From NCBI GenBank assembly GCA_026786345.1, contig JAJAYD010000120.1:1-55781 (forward strand): a DNA stretch of 55,781 nt, in the 5' to 3' direction. Positions within the stretch are counted from its first letter, which is position 1, and every line of letters begins with the position of its first letter. The position numbers and the translations under genes are program-made. Under the pieces are notes generated by a model. It worked only from the letters and a program-made list of their open reading frames with translations, made no database searches and was not told the origin of the DNA. Shown here one piece after another: positions 17,342 to 25,934 of the stretch. The DNA comes from Chitinophagaceae bacterium (GTDB lineage: Bacteria; Bacteroidota; Bacteroidia; Chitinophagales; Chitinophagaceae).

Positions 17342-18049
17342 CTATCCTTCAACAATATTGTGTTTTACTGCGTATAAAATTAAACCTGCTGTGGTTTTTG
17401 CTCCTGTTTTAAGCTTTAGCCTGTCGCGGATAGCTTCTACTGTCCTCGGGCTAATTTCAACAATTTCAGCAATTTCTTTCGTGCTTTTTTCATCACACAT
17501 TAAGCGCAATACCTGCATTTCCTTTTCACTTAATTCCGCCTCATCAATATGAGCGTTTTCCTGTACCCGCCTTGTTCGTAAACCATTTAAAATTGCTTTA
17601 TTAGTGTATTCGTTAAAGTAGAACTCGTTTGTATAAACCGTTTTAATGGCTTCATAAATAGTGCTGCTATCGCTGTTTTTGGTAAGATAACTGTTGGCGC
17701 CAATTTCCATTAACCGGCTAATCATGCTAACATCATCGTTCATGGTTAACATGATGATCCTTACGCCCGGCAAAATCTTCTTTACTTCCGGCAGCGCGGC
17801 TATTCCATCCATAATAGGCATCTGAATATCCAACAGGATCACATCAGGGGTTAAAAACTTAACGAGGTTAAGCAACTGCATCCCATTTTCTGCTTCACCC
17901 ATAAATTCAATGTCGGGGTAATGCGATAAGGTTGACTTTACTCCTGCTCTGAACAGTGCATGGTCATCAGTAATTAAAACTTTTATTTTTGGCTTCGTTT
18001 CAGTCGTCATGAGTTCTGTCAGTTGAATCTTTCGGGAAGGTGTTACCAT
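17342..18049 (-). CDS. LuxR-type (NarL/FixJ) response regulator 1
   Basis: A 235-residue regulator. The receiver domain has the acidic pair DD (residues 28-29 from the first Met), phosphoacceptor D74 in LLDIQMP, a Thr in MLTMND and Lys in YLTKNSD. The C-terminal LuxR helix-turn-helix reads STKEIAEIVEISPRTVEAIR. A second Met at 18010 gives a length closer to the paralogues and may be the true start. No kinase is adjacent on this strand. It is paralogous to the regulators at 18634 and 21633. Confidence 0.9.
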   Translation of the reverse strand: MVTPSRKIQLTELMTTETKPKIKVLITDDHALFRAGVKSTLSHYPDIEFMGEAENGMQLLNLVKFLTPDVILLDIQMPIMDGIAALPEVKKILPGVRIIMLTMNDDVSMISRLMEIGANSYLTKNSDSSTIYEAIKTVYTNEFYFNEYTNKAILNGLRTRRVQENAHIDEAELSEKEMQVLRLMCDEKSTKEIAEIVEISPRTVEAIRDRLKLKTGAKTTAGLILYAVKHNIVEG

Positions 18050-18633
18050 CTATGGTTTTAAACCCTTTGTAAAGAGGTTATTACACAAATTTATTAGAAA
18101 ATATGCTATCTGCCTATAATGGTTCTTTTCTAAACACTTCATACATAAAATATTTGATAAGATTTTAGAGTTATCCACAAATCGACCGGGCAAAATTTAA
18201 AAATTTCATTCCAAACAATACGACTCAATTTTTTAATTTCGATTTTGAAAAACCATCAAATTCACCAAAGTTGCATTTATTAGTCTCAATACAGCGAACA
18301 TGCAATCGGACATATCCCGAAGCTTAAGGATTTAATACTCTTCCTAAAAATACTTGCAACGTAGAAATACTACATATTTTTCTTGTTTCCGTCACCTTAA
18401 AAACGAGGATATATGCTCAATTACCGGGTATGCCCGTTAAGTACCTTTATATTAGTATAGTCAGTCAAATTACAACCAGTTTGTTGATGTCATAAAATTC
18501 TATTGGAAACCTTTCCAACTATTCTACGAAAACCGCTTAAGTGGTAAAAACTAAAGTCAAACCTTGCTCTATCAGCAAGGTTTGATCATTTAAAGAAGAT
18601 GGGTGAAAAGAAAGTTCGTAATAAAGTAAACAG
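18050..18633. other. 584-base non-coding region between two response-regulator genes
   Basis: AT-rich DNA with no convincing coding frame. It holds the strong hairpin at 18557-18585 (terminator of the second regulator) and presumably the promoter of the first regulator, though I could not place a TAnnTTTG element. Its length suggests regulatory content. Confidence 0.5.
18557..18585 (-). terminator. Intrinsic terminator of response regulator 2
   Basis: A perfect 12-base inverted repeat (TCAAACCTTGCT and its complement) around a 5-base loop. On the minus strand it is followed by CTTTAGTTTTT. Confidence 0.75.
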
Positions 18634-19293
18634 TCAGTTGAGGAGCTTATTTCTTATAGCATACATCACCAGGCCAGCAATTGTTTTAGCGCCTACTTTC
18701 ATCTTCATATTTTGCCTGATGGTTTCTACAGTTCTTGGACTAAGAAAAACGTCCTCTGATATTTCTTCGGTAGTTTTATCTTCACTTATAAGCTTTAAAA
18801 TCTTCAATTCTTTCTCGTTGAATTTGACTGTGTTAGGATAAAAACGACGAACGGATCGTTTTTGTTGCAGCTTTAATAATACGGCTGAATTTACCAGGTC
18901 GTTAAAATAAAAATCATTATTCATACACCCTAAAATAGCCCTGTAAATTTCATCGGCATCAGTAGTTTTGGCAAGAAAGGCATTGGCTCCGTATTCCATC
19001 ATCCGGGTTATGATTTCCTTATCATCGTACATGCTTAAAACAATGATTTTTACCTCTTCATATTCCCTCCTTAATAATTGAATGGCATTTATACCATCAA
19101 TTTCAGGCATATGGATATCCATCAGCAGCACATCAGGAATTTTAATTTTCATTTTGTGCATCATGTCTTTACCATCATCTGCCTCCCATAAGATCTTAAT
19201 AAACTCCCGGTTTTTTAGAGCCATTCGTATACCATCCCTAAAAATTTTATGGTCATCAGCAAGAGCAAGTTTTATGATTTTTTCATCAGTCAT
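18634..19293 (-). CDS. LuxR-type (NarL/FixJ) response regulator 2
   Basis: A 219-residue regulator. The receiver has D13/D14, phosphoacceptor D59 in LLMDIHMPEIDG, Ser in VLSMYD and Lys in LAKTTDA. The LuxR helix-turn-helix reads TTEEISEDVFLSPRTVETIR. The last 25 residues (GAKTIAGLVMYAIRNKLLN) match those of its two neighbours in pattern, so all three are paralogues. It is divergent from the CPPYC-protein gene at 19640 across a 346-base gap, a good arrangement for controlling it. Confidence 0.91.
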   Translation of the reverse strand: MTDEKIIKLALADDHKIFRDGIRMALKNREFIKILWEADDGKDMMHKMKIKIPDVLLMDIHMPEIDGINAIQLLRREYEEVKIIVLSMYDDKEIITRMMEYGANAFLAKTTDADEIYRAILGCMNNDFYFNDLVNSAVLLKLQQKRSVRRFYPNTVKFNEKELKILKLISEDKTTEEISEDVFLSPRTVETIRQNMKMKVGAKTIAGLVMYAIRNKLLN

Positions 19294-19639
19294 TTATAGA
19301 ATATTTAGTAGGCTACAGGATAAAAAATATTTTTTTCTTAAAGTTCTGAGCTTACACATTTACTGGATATTTTGAAAATTACGAGAAAGATTACTATTAA
19401 AAAACAATATAAATAGTAAAAGTCATCTTTATACTAATAGTAATTTTACGGTATAACTATCGAATTTATACTATTTTTAAAAAATATATTCGTGGGCATT
19501 CTACCCTATAACGTATTATATTTCAATAATTTAAATTCAAAATAATCAATCTCTCCTTTCAACCTACCCCTTGTGGATAAAAATGTTTCCTGTGAAATTT
19601 ATCCAATTATAAAACATTTCCCCCCTAAAACAAATTACC
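19294..19639. other. 346-base AT-rich divergent intergenic region
   Basis: Very AT-rich DNA between the divergent second regulator and the CPPYC-protein gene. It contains repeated TATACTA/TAGTA-like words around 19385-19480. No coding frame was seen. It probably holds both promoters, but no strict TAnnTTTG was found. Confidence 0.4.
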
Positions 19640-20053
19640 ATGACAAACACCGAATTAATCGTAGTAAAAGGAAAAGTAATTGAGCAACCAAAAGGCTACT
19701 CAGCTGAGGTTGGCGAAGACATTGGCTATGAGAAAGGAGCCAAAATGATCAAATCTTATTATGATCAAAATCAGGACGATGTACTGGCGCACTTCATGGG
19801 CCGTAACCTGATTGAAGCAATTTTAGCCCAACCAGGCGCAGTTGGCTTTAGAATGTTTCATGCTTTAAACGAAATTGGCCTTAAGCAATTAGTATTAGTT
19901 GGTGTTGACGCTAATGGCGACAACATTATCAACTACACCGAAATTGGAGAAAATGGTGAAATTATTAAAAAGAAAGGAATTGTTGCAGATAGAACACGTA
20001 ACTGTCCTCCTTATTGTGGCACAGACACAACTACAACAATAGGATGGGGTTAA
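19640..20053 (+). CDS. Small acidic protein with C-terminal CPPYC motif, unknown function
   Basis: A 137-residue protein I cannot assign. It has no signal peptide or membrane segment. A middle domain (about 30-110) alternates helix and strand, with MGRNLIEAILAQPGAVG, FRMFHALNEIGLKQLV and VGVDANGDNI. The tail is distinct: RNCPPYCGTD, a run of Thr, then IGWG at the end. The two cysteines four apart could bind metal, form a disulfide or be modified. It starts a plus-strand run with a membrane protein, a histidine kinase and a regulator, so a link to signalling is suggested by position only. Confidence 0.8.
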   Translation: MTNTELIVVKGKVIEQPKGYSAEVGEDIGYEKGAKMIKSYYDQNQDDVLAHFMGRNLIEAILAQPGAVGFRMFHALNEIGLKQLVLVGVDANGDNIINYTEIGENGEIIKKKGIVADRTRNCPPYCGTDTTTTIGWG

Positions 20054-20103
20054 GCTGATTGAAATTTTAATACATATATTTGGGTTAAACTTTACCTGCT
20101 ATA

Positions 20104-20760
20104 GTGTTAAAATTAGTCCAGGAATATTATTTCATTTTTGGTATAATACCCGTAATTTTTTATCTCTTTCTTTCTAAAAGAATAAATGATAAAGCGTTAC
20201 GGGTTATTATTTTTTTGTTATTAATTGATTTTGGAGCGGATCTGTACTCGATATATCAAGCCCAAAACGATCGTGCGAACTATGTAACTTTTAACCTGTT
20301 TAACTTAGTTGAATCTCTTTTACTTTTTGGATATTTTTACGTTATACTTATCTCCGCTATTCACCGTTCCATTATTATTTTTATCGGCCTTTTATTTATT
20401 ATCGTTTTCTTTTTTTATTATATCAGGATGGATGGTAGTAACCATTACCTTGATGTTTGTGCCGTTATTGAGAACATCCTCATCATATTTTTAGCTATCG
20501 TTTACTTTTTTACAGAAATTAGCAAGCCTGACAATCTCGATTTTCAAAAGAAATCAAAGTTTTGGGTAGTGTGTTCTTACCTTATCTACTCTGCCGGTAC
20601 CTTATTCCTTTTTTTATATATCAACACATTGCCCAAATCTGAACAACAAAACGATTATGTTCTTAATTACATTTTTCTTATTCCAAAATCAATTTTGCTT
20701 TCAATAGCAATGTTTATTAAAAACACCACTCCAACCAGGAAAAAATTTCAACTAACCTAA
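20104..20760 (+). CDS. Multi-pass membrane protein, putative sensor component
   Basis: A 218-residue protein, mostly hydrophobic, with about six or seven membrane helices separated by short loops. The start is GTG at 20104; the first helix follows at once (EYYFIFGIIPVIFYLFL). No catalytic motif is seen. It lies 50 bases after the CPPYC-protein gene and 19 bases before the histidine kinase. In Bacteroidetes such proteins often precede small kinases that lack their own sensor domain, so it may supply sensing; this is inference. Confidence 0.82.
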   Translation: MLKLVQEYYFIFGIIPVIFYLFLSKRINDKALRVIIFLLLIDFGADLYSIYQAQNDRANYVTFNLFNLVESLLLFGYFYVILISAIHRSIIIFIGLLFIIVFFFYYIRMDGSNHYLDVCAVIENILIIFLAIVYFFTEISKPDNLDFQKKSKFWVVCSYLIYSAGTLFLFLYINTLPKSEQQNDYVLNYIFLIPKSILLSIAMFIKNTTPTRKKFQLT

Positions 20761-20779
20761 AGTCTGTTTTACACGCTGT

Positions 20780-21595
20780 ATGCCTCTACTACAACTGAAT
20801 GGAATTTCCCCGATGTTTTTGGGTACTGTTGTCATGTGTTTTTTGGCAATTGCCTTCATTATCTTAATTATTTTTCATCAAAGAAAAGTTATACGTTACC
20901 AGGTTAAAATGCAAAACATGGAGGCTGAACAGCAAAAAGTGTTATTGAGTGCTTCCATTAAACTGCAGGAGGAAGAAAGACAGCGCATAGCGGCCGATTT
21001 ACATGATGACGCAGGACCATTACTGGCAACTGCACGTTTATATCTAAATGAAAACCTGGTTAACCAGGACAAAGCAAGCCAACTTCAATCGATATTTAGC
21101 GCAAAGGAAATAATTGATGAAACTATTCAGCTAATCAGGAATATTTCTCATAGCCTTATGCCGCCAACGTTAAAAAACTTTGGGTTGGAAAGTGCTGTTA
21201 ACGATTTTTTTCAGAAGATTAATGGCTCAGGATCTATGAATGTTAATTGCAGGTTTCACGATTATAAAATAAGATTAAAGGCAGAAAAAGAACTGCTGGT
21301 TTTTAGGGTAATCCAGGAATTGGTAAACAATATTTTAAAGCACAGCAACGCAAGTTTCATCCATCTTACTCAACATAATGGAAGTGAAAACATGCTTATC
21401 AGGCTGCACCACGATGGGCGGGGAATAACGCAGGAAGACTTTATAAAACTTGGCAAAAGCAACATTGGTCTTGGATTGAAGAATATTCAAAGCCGCCTGA
21501 AGGTTATTAAAGGAGAAATCTTGTTTGAGCAAGATAGCAGCCAATCGTTTTTTAAAGTTACTATTGATATACCTAAAGATGAAAATGAAAGATAG
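20780..21595 (+). CDS. Sensor histidine kinase (HisKA_3 / NarX-like)
   Basis: A 271-residue kinase with one membrane helix at about 12-33 and almost no extracytoplasmic domain. The dimerisation/phosphoacceptor motif is ERQRIAADLHDDAG with H75. The ATPase domain has the N-box VIQELVNNILKHSNA and a G-box GLGLKNIQSRLKV. This architecture pairs with NarL-type regulators, and one (21633) is encoded 37 bases downstream. Lacking a sensor domain, it probably relies on a partner such as the membrane protein upstream. Confidence 0.93.
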   Translation: MPLLQLNGISPMFLGTVVMCFLAIAFIILIIFHQRKVIRYQVKMQNMEAEQQKVLLSASIKLQEEERQRIAADLHDDAGPLLATARLYLNENLVNQDKASQLQSIFSAKEIIDETIQLIRNISHSLMPPTLKNFGLESAVNDFFQKINGSGSMNVNCRFHDYKIRLKAEKELLVFRVIQELVNNILKHSNASFIHLTQHNGSENMLIRLHHDGRGITQEDFIKLGKSNIGLGLKNIQSRLKVIKGEILFEQDSSQSFFKVTIDIPKDENER

Positions 21596-21618
21596 AACGT
21601 ATTCTTTCGCTGATTTTT

Positions 21619-21626
21619 TACTTTTG
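21619..21626 (+). promoter_or_regulatory. -7 element immediately before response regulator 3
   Basis: TACTTTTG matches TAnnTTTG and ends only 6 bases before the ATG at 21633. If used, the transcript would be nearly leaderless and the regulator could be expressed apart from the kinase. Confidence 0.4.
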
Positions 21627-21632
21627 TAATGT

Positions 21633-22283
21633 ATGGCAGAAATAAAAGTTGCAATTGCAGACGACCATAAAATCTTCAGAAAAGGGGTAATACTTTCTTT
21701 GCGCCATTATAGCAACCTGAAATTTGTATTAGAGGCAGAAAATGGTGAGGAGCTACTTAACGGCATTGCACAAGCCCAGCCTGATGTGGTATTAATGGAC
21801 TTAAGAATGCCTGTAAAAGATGGCATTGAAACTACCAAACAAATAAGCAAGCTGTATCCACATATATCGGTCATTGTTTTAACCATGCATGAGGATGAAC
21901 GCTTTGTTAACCATTTAATGGAAAATGGCGCCCACGGTTACTTACTTAAAAGTACCGACCCTTCGGAGATAAAGAAAGCCATTACCGATGTGGTAAGCAA
22001 GGGATTTTATCTCAATAACTTTGTAAATCGCATACTGCTTAAAAAATCTCATAACAAATCCAGAACGCTACCTTCACTTAACAACACTCTTGATGTTTCA
22101 GAGAAAGAAAGAAGCGTTTTAAATTATATATGCATGGAGTTTACCAGTATTGAGATTGGTGAAAAAATGCACATAAGCTCCCGAACTGTTGAGAGCATAA
22201 AAGAAAGAATGATGGAGCGCTTTGGTTTAAAAAATACTGCAGGATTGGTGTTCTTTGCAGTAAAAAACAACCTGATTGACTAA
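21633..22283 (+). CDS. LuxR-type (NarL/FixJ) response regulator 3
   Basis: A 216-residue regulator, the likely partner of the kinase just upstream. The receiver has D10/D11, phosphoacceptor D56 in VLMDLRMP, Thr in VLTMHED and Lys in YLLKSTDP. The helix-turn-helix reads TSIEIGEKMHISSRTVESIK. The C-terminus (NTAGLVFFAVKNNLID) is shared in pattern with the two regulators on the other strand. Its stop codon is almost directly followed by the next open frame. Confidence 0.93.
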   Translation: MAEIKVAIADDHKIFRKGVILSLRHYSNLKFVLEAENGEELLNGIAQAQPDVVLMDLRMPVKDGIETTKQISKLYPHISVIVLTMHEDERFVNHLMENGAHGYLLKSTDPSEIKKAITDVVSKGFYLNNFVNRILLKKSHNKSRTLPSLNNTLDVSEKERSVLNYICMEFTSIEIGEKMHISSRTVESIKERMMERFGLKNTAGLVFFAVKNNLID

Positions 22284-22285
22284 AC

Positions 22286-23587
22286 ATTTTAACCTACGTT
22301 ACCCTGGAAGCTGCCGTTTTTATATTCTACCTTATTTTATCGCTTTACACTATACATAAAATTCCATTTTTTAAGAACTCACCTATCAGTCTGCAATGGC
22401 TGTCAATCCTTTTTATTATAAAAATTATTGCAGGCATTGCATTTGGTTTGTTCTATAAACAATCCCAGTATTTTGCAACTTCCGATACATGGCGATTTTA
22501 CTTGTACAGTGTAAAAGAAACGGATTGGTTATTAAGCAAACCTCTTGCATTTTTTAAAGACATTTTTACCTATGGATACCGGGATGCAGGGAATGTTTTT
22601 AGCGGTACAAACTCTTACTGGAACGATTTGAAAAGCAATCTTGTAATTAAGCTGTTAGCCCTGTGCAATGTGTTAACCTTCAAAAGTTACTACACCAATA
22701 TCATTTTATTCAACTTTCTTTTTCTTTTTGGGCTGGTAGGTCTTGCCAGGGTTGCAGACACACATTTACATGCAAAAAAATGGATGATTGCTTTGGCAAT
22801 TTTTTTAATGCCGAGTACACTTTTTTGGTGTAGTGGAATTCATAAAGATGGCTTGATATTATCTTTAACAGGAATGGTAATTTTCCTATTTCATAAGATA
22901 TTGGAAAATAAGAACGACGCTTTTAAACGAATAACTGGCTGCCTTGTTTGCCTATTTTTTATTTTTTTACTTAGAAGTTATGTGGCCTTAGCTCTTATTC
23001 CAGCGTTGTTGAGTTGGTGGTTTTGCAAACGGTTGAAGACGCATTACTTAGTTATTTTTTCAGTTGTTTATTCAGTGGGTATTGCTTTGTTCTTTCTCCT
23101 CCCATTTCTGGTTCCAGGCTTGAATTTTCCAGCATTTTTATCTAACAAACAACACGAATTTTTACTGTTGAAGGGAGGTTCCGGTTTGCGAGTTCTTCCG
23201 CTTGAGCCGACTATCGGGTCATTTATAAACTATTTACCTTCAGCTTTGGATATTGCGTTTCTTCGCCCACATCTAAGCGAAGCAAAAAATCCCGCTTCAA
23301 TGCTGGCGTTGAATGAATTATTGATGATTGCAGTTTTACTCATTCTGGCGTTTGTTTTCCCACTAAAAAACCAGGATAATATACGGCGCGGCCAACCCCC
23401 GCTTACTTTTTTTCTGCTATTTTTTGGAATTAGTCTTTTATTGATTGCCGGCTATACGGTAACCTTTACCGGAGCCCTGGTTCGATACCGGAGTTTTGCA
23501 TTACCCTTTATCGTGTTGCCATTACTCACCTTCATTAATTTTCAGGCAATAAAATTACCCTTGCGATTGTATAGGAGGAACAGTTAA
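22286..23587 (+). CDS. Polytopic membrane protein, unknown function
   Basis: The nearest ordinary start is TTG at 22448, giving 379 residues. However, the frame stays open upstream to 22286 and encodes 54 more plausible residues: a first membrane helix (AAVFIFYLILSLYTIH), a loop, and the first half of the helix the TTG would cut. I therefore place the start at ATT 22286, three bases after the regulator's stop, with low certainty. About nine or ten hydrophobic segments follow, including FLMPSTLFWCSGIHKDGL. The long helices and the WCSGIHKDG loop recall polymerases or glycosyltransferases of surface-polysaccharide loci, but no family is certain. Confidence 0.7.
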   Translation: MLTYVTLEAAVFIFYLILSLYTIHKIPFFKNSPISLQWLSILFIIKIIAGIAFGLFYKQSQYFATSDTWRFYLYSVKETDWLLSKPLAFFKDIFTYGYRDAGNVFSGTNSYWNDLKSNLVIKLLALCNVLTFKSYYTNIILFNFLFLFGLVGLARVADTHLHAKKWMIALAIFLMPSTLFWCSGIHKDGLILSLTGMVIFLFHKILENKNDAFKRITGCLVCLFFIFLLRSYVALALIPALLSWWFCKRLKTHYLVIFSVVYSVGIALFFLLPFLVPGLNFPAFLSNKQHEFLLLKGGSGLRVLPLEPTIGSFINYLPSALDIAFLRPHLSEAKNPASMLALNELLMIAVLLILAFVFPLKNQDNIRRGQPPLTFFLLFFGISLLLIAGYTVTFTGALVRYRSFALPFIVLPLLTFINFQAIKLPLRLYRRNS

Positions 23588-23744
23588 TTATAATTTGAAA
23601 AACAATATTTATAGCCCAAATTGTGTTCTAAACCTGTACCTTAAAATATTGGTCTAAATAATCCAATATTCTTACATATAAATATTCTACCAATTGCCAT
23701 AAGCTTGCGATGAAATGGTATTAGTAGAGAACGACGAATAGCCT

Positions 23745-24803
23745 ATGCGTTTTATTGATTTTACAACTATCGACTTTACTACCATAGTAAAAGAAGCCTG
23801 GAATGCTTACGACAGTACCCGCGAAATAATCAGGGTGGTTGATATAAGTGCTAAAGTGTCTACCAACCATGTTTATCGTGTTACTTTTAGCGATCTGAGT
23901 TTTATTATTGCCAAGCTCTCTTATTTTGGCCAATTCGAGCACTTTGTTGAAGACCATAGCATTATTGATACGCTGTCGAACAACCTGCCCGCCCCTTTCG
24001 AAAATTTTTTAGCCCGATCGTTGGCAAAAGGTAAAAGCCTGTTTGTTTACCGGTACCAGAACGATGTTTTGGATGCATGGGTTGTATTTTACCGTCCCAT
24101 CCAAATAAAAAAAAGGCTTCCACGCCGGCTTGATACAGAGCAGATTGTAAAATTTGCTGAGCAATTGGCCCTTTTTCATAAGGCATGTTTTAGCATAAGA
24201 AATACTTTACCCCCATCGTCAAAAACTTTAAAGGTTGATATTGATCGCCTGTTGAATGTAATTGAAACTGATGAAGGCAAGTACGAATACCGCATGCACA
24301 TTGATGAAATAAAAGAGCAGAGCGATCGGTTTTTAACCAATGCCCAATTGCTTGGAGAAGACCAGTTTGATAAAATACCTGTTTTTGTAGATTGGAATAT
24401 TGGAAACTTTTCTACCACTTCGTCCGGCAGATTCTTTAGCCGCTGGGACTATGATTGGTTTAGAATTGGGACACGTGTACTTGATTTTTATTTTATGAGC
24501 AGGGTTGTTTCTGACGTGGGAGACCGAACTGTTTTTAATTATTACATAAGCCCGTTAATGGAGGAACGTTTTTTATTATTCCTGAAATCTTATCACCAGA
24601 TTTTTCCATTAACAGAAAAAGAGGTTAGATTTTTAAAAGAAGCTTACCGGTTTTTCATCTTAAATTATGTAGTTAAAGATGGCAGGCATTTCTTTCACGA
24701 AATATTTGCTACCAAATTACAAAAGGAGGCATTTGATATTTATTTGCCTTCTATTGATAAGCAGTTTAATGCTGACATTATTTTAAAGGCCCTAAATATC
24801 TAA
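23745..24803 (+). CDS. Aminoglycoside phosphotransferase-like kinase, unknown substrate
   Basis: A 352-residue soluble protein with kinase-like features. FIIAKLSYFG resembles the ATP-site Lys strand, EQLALFHKACF the helix of APH/choline kinases, and VFVDWNIGNF the catalytic loop, where D-x-x-x-x-N replaces the usual HGDxxxxN. RWDYDWFRIGTRVLDFYF stands where the DFG-like metal-binding Asp follows. This fits the phosphotransferase-enzyme fold, but the substrate is unknown. The HAD-like gene begins 9 bases after the stop, so the two are almost certainly cotranscribed and may act on the same metabolite. Confidence 0.68.
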   Translation: MRFIDFTTIDFTTIVKEAWNAYDSTREIIRVVDISAKVSTNHVYRVTFSDLSFIIAKLSYFGQFEHFVEDHSIIDTLSNNLPAPFENFLARSLAKGKSLFVYRYQNDVLDAWVVFYRPIQIKKRLPRRLDTEQIVKFAEQLALFHKACFSIRNTLPPSSKTLKVDIDRLLNVIETDEGKYEYRMHIDEIKEQSDRFLTNAQLLGEDQFDKIPVFVDWNIGNFSTTSSGRFFSRWDYDWFRIGTRVLDFYFMSRVVSDVGDRTVFNYYISPLMEERFLLFLKSYHQIFPLTEKEVRFLKEAYRFFILNYVVKDGRHFFHEIFATKLQKEAFDIYLPSIDKQFNADIILKALNI

Positions 24804-24811
24804 TAATTATT

Positions 24812-25660
24812 ATGCTCAAAATCCAGTCTTTTTTACCGCTTGCGCTAAAATATAAAGCAGTGTTTCTTGACTCTTATGGCGTAATTAAAAACTATAAAGG
24901 CTTGATTGAGGGTGCCCAGCAAACGATCACCTTCCTGAGAAAAAATAATGTGGCTGTCCGTATTTTAACCAACGATGCCTCTCGCAGCCAGGAACAACAG
25001 GTTGAAAGTTTCCATAGGCTCGGGTTTACCAATATTGAAGCTCATGAGGTGATTACATCCGGAATGATGGCAAAACAATTTTTACAGCATAAGATCTTAT
25101 CTGGCAAAATTGCTTACCTGGGTACCGAAAACTCCGCTCATTACATTTTACAATCAGGATTGGAACATATTTCAGTAAACGATATCAACCTTAATGAAAT
25201 TGAAGATATAACCGCTTTTGTTTTTTTAGATGATGAAGGCTTTGACTGGAATGTAGATATTAACAAGACAGTAAATCTGTTACGTCGAAAAAATATTCCG
25301 GTCATCGTTGCCAATTCCGATAAGCTGTATCCGGTTTCAAAAAATAATGTGGCTGTTGCTACGGGTGGTTTGGCTAAGCTGGTTGAAAGCATGCTCAATA
25401 AAAAATTCATTCATTTTGGCAAACCGGATTCTCAAATGTTTATGTATGCCTTTGATGAACTAAATAAGTTTGGAACTTTCTCGAAAAACGAAATATTAAT
25501 GGTGGGCGACAACCTGAATACCGATATACTTGGGGGAAATAAGTTTGGCGTTAATACTACTTTAGTTCTCTCAGGAAACACCAGTGCCGAAGAAGCAGAA
25601 TACCAGATACATGCATCCGGTATCATCCCCGATTTTGTTTGCCAATCTATTTTGCAATAG
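24812..25660 (+). CDS. HAD-superfamily subclass IIA hydrolase
   Basis: A 282-residue HAD protein of the NagD/PGP-like subclass. Motif I is FLDSYGVIKNYKG, with nucleophile D20, but Tyr replaces the usual second Asp at position 22; some IIA members share this kind of change. Motif II is ILTND, motif III a Lys in the HFGKPDSQMF block, and motif IV VGDNLNTDILGG. The cap region lies between motifs II and III. It is probably a sugar or nucleotide phosphatase. It is paired with the kinase-like gene upstream. Confidence 0.87.
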   Translation: MLKIQSFLPLALKYKAVFLDSYGVIKNYKGLIEGAQQTITFLRKNNVAVRILTNDASRSQEQQVESFHRLGFTNIEAHEVITSGMMAKQFLQHKILSGKIAYLGTENSAHYILQSGLEHISVNDINLNEIEDITAFVFLDDEGFDWNVDINKTVNLLRRKNIPVIVANSDKLYPVSKNNVAVATGGLAKLVESMLNKKFIHFGKPDSQMFMYAFDELNKFGTFSKNEILMVGDNLNTDILGGNKFGVNTTLVLSGNTSAEEAEYQIHASGIIPDFVCQSILQ

Positions 25661-25934
25661 AGAAGGTTATTTAATAATTTTTGTTGGCCTATCCCTCTCC
25701 AAAACGATATATGTTATCTACGCGACGGGGCCTATTATAACAAATCGAAAAAAAGTTTAAAAGCTATTTAAACTAAATCGAAAGAAAGATTTTATATTAC
25801 ATAAAAATATATGTATGAATTTATCGCATTATTCTTTCGGTTTTATTGGTTTATGGCCCTAAACTAACAACTGTTTTTCTTTTTTTTATTACATTCGCAG
25901 TATACAAACCACCAAAACTTTAATTGATAAAATT

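Noticed and set aside
18450..19439. TATACTAATA-like 10-base word shared by both gaps around regulator 2 (18450-18459 inverted, 19430-19439)
   Set aside because: A 10-base match in DNA this AT-rich can occur by chance, and no further copies form a pattern.
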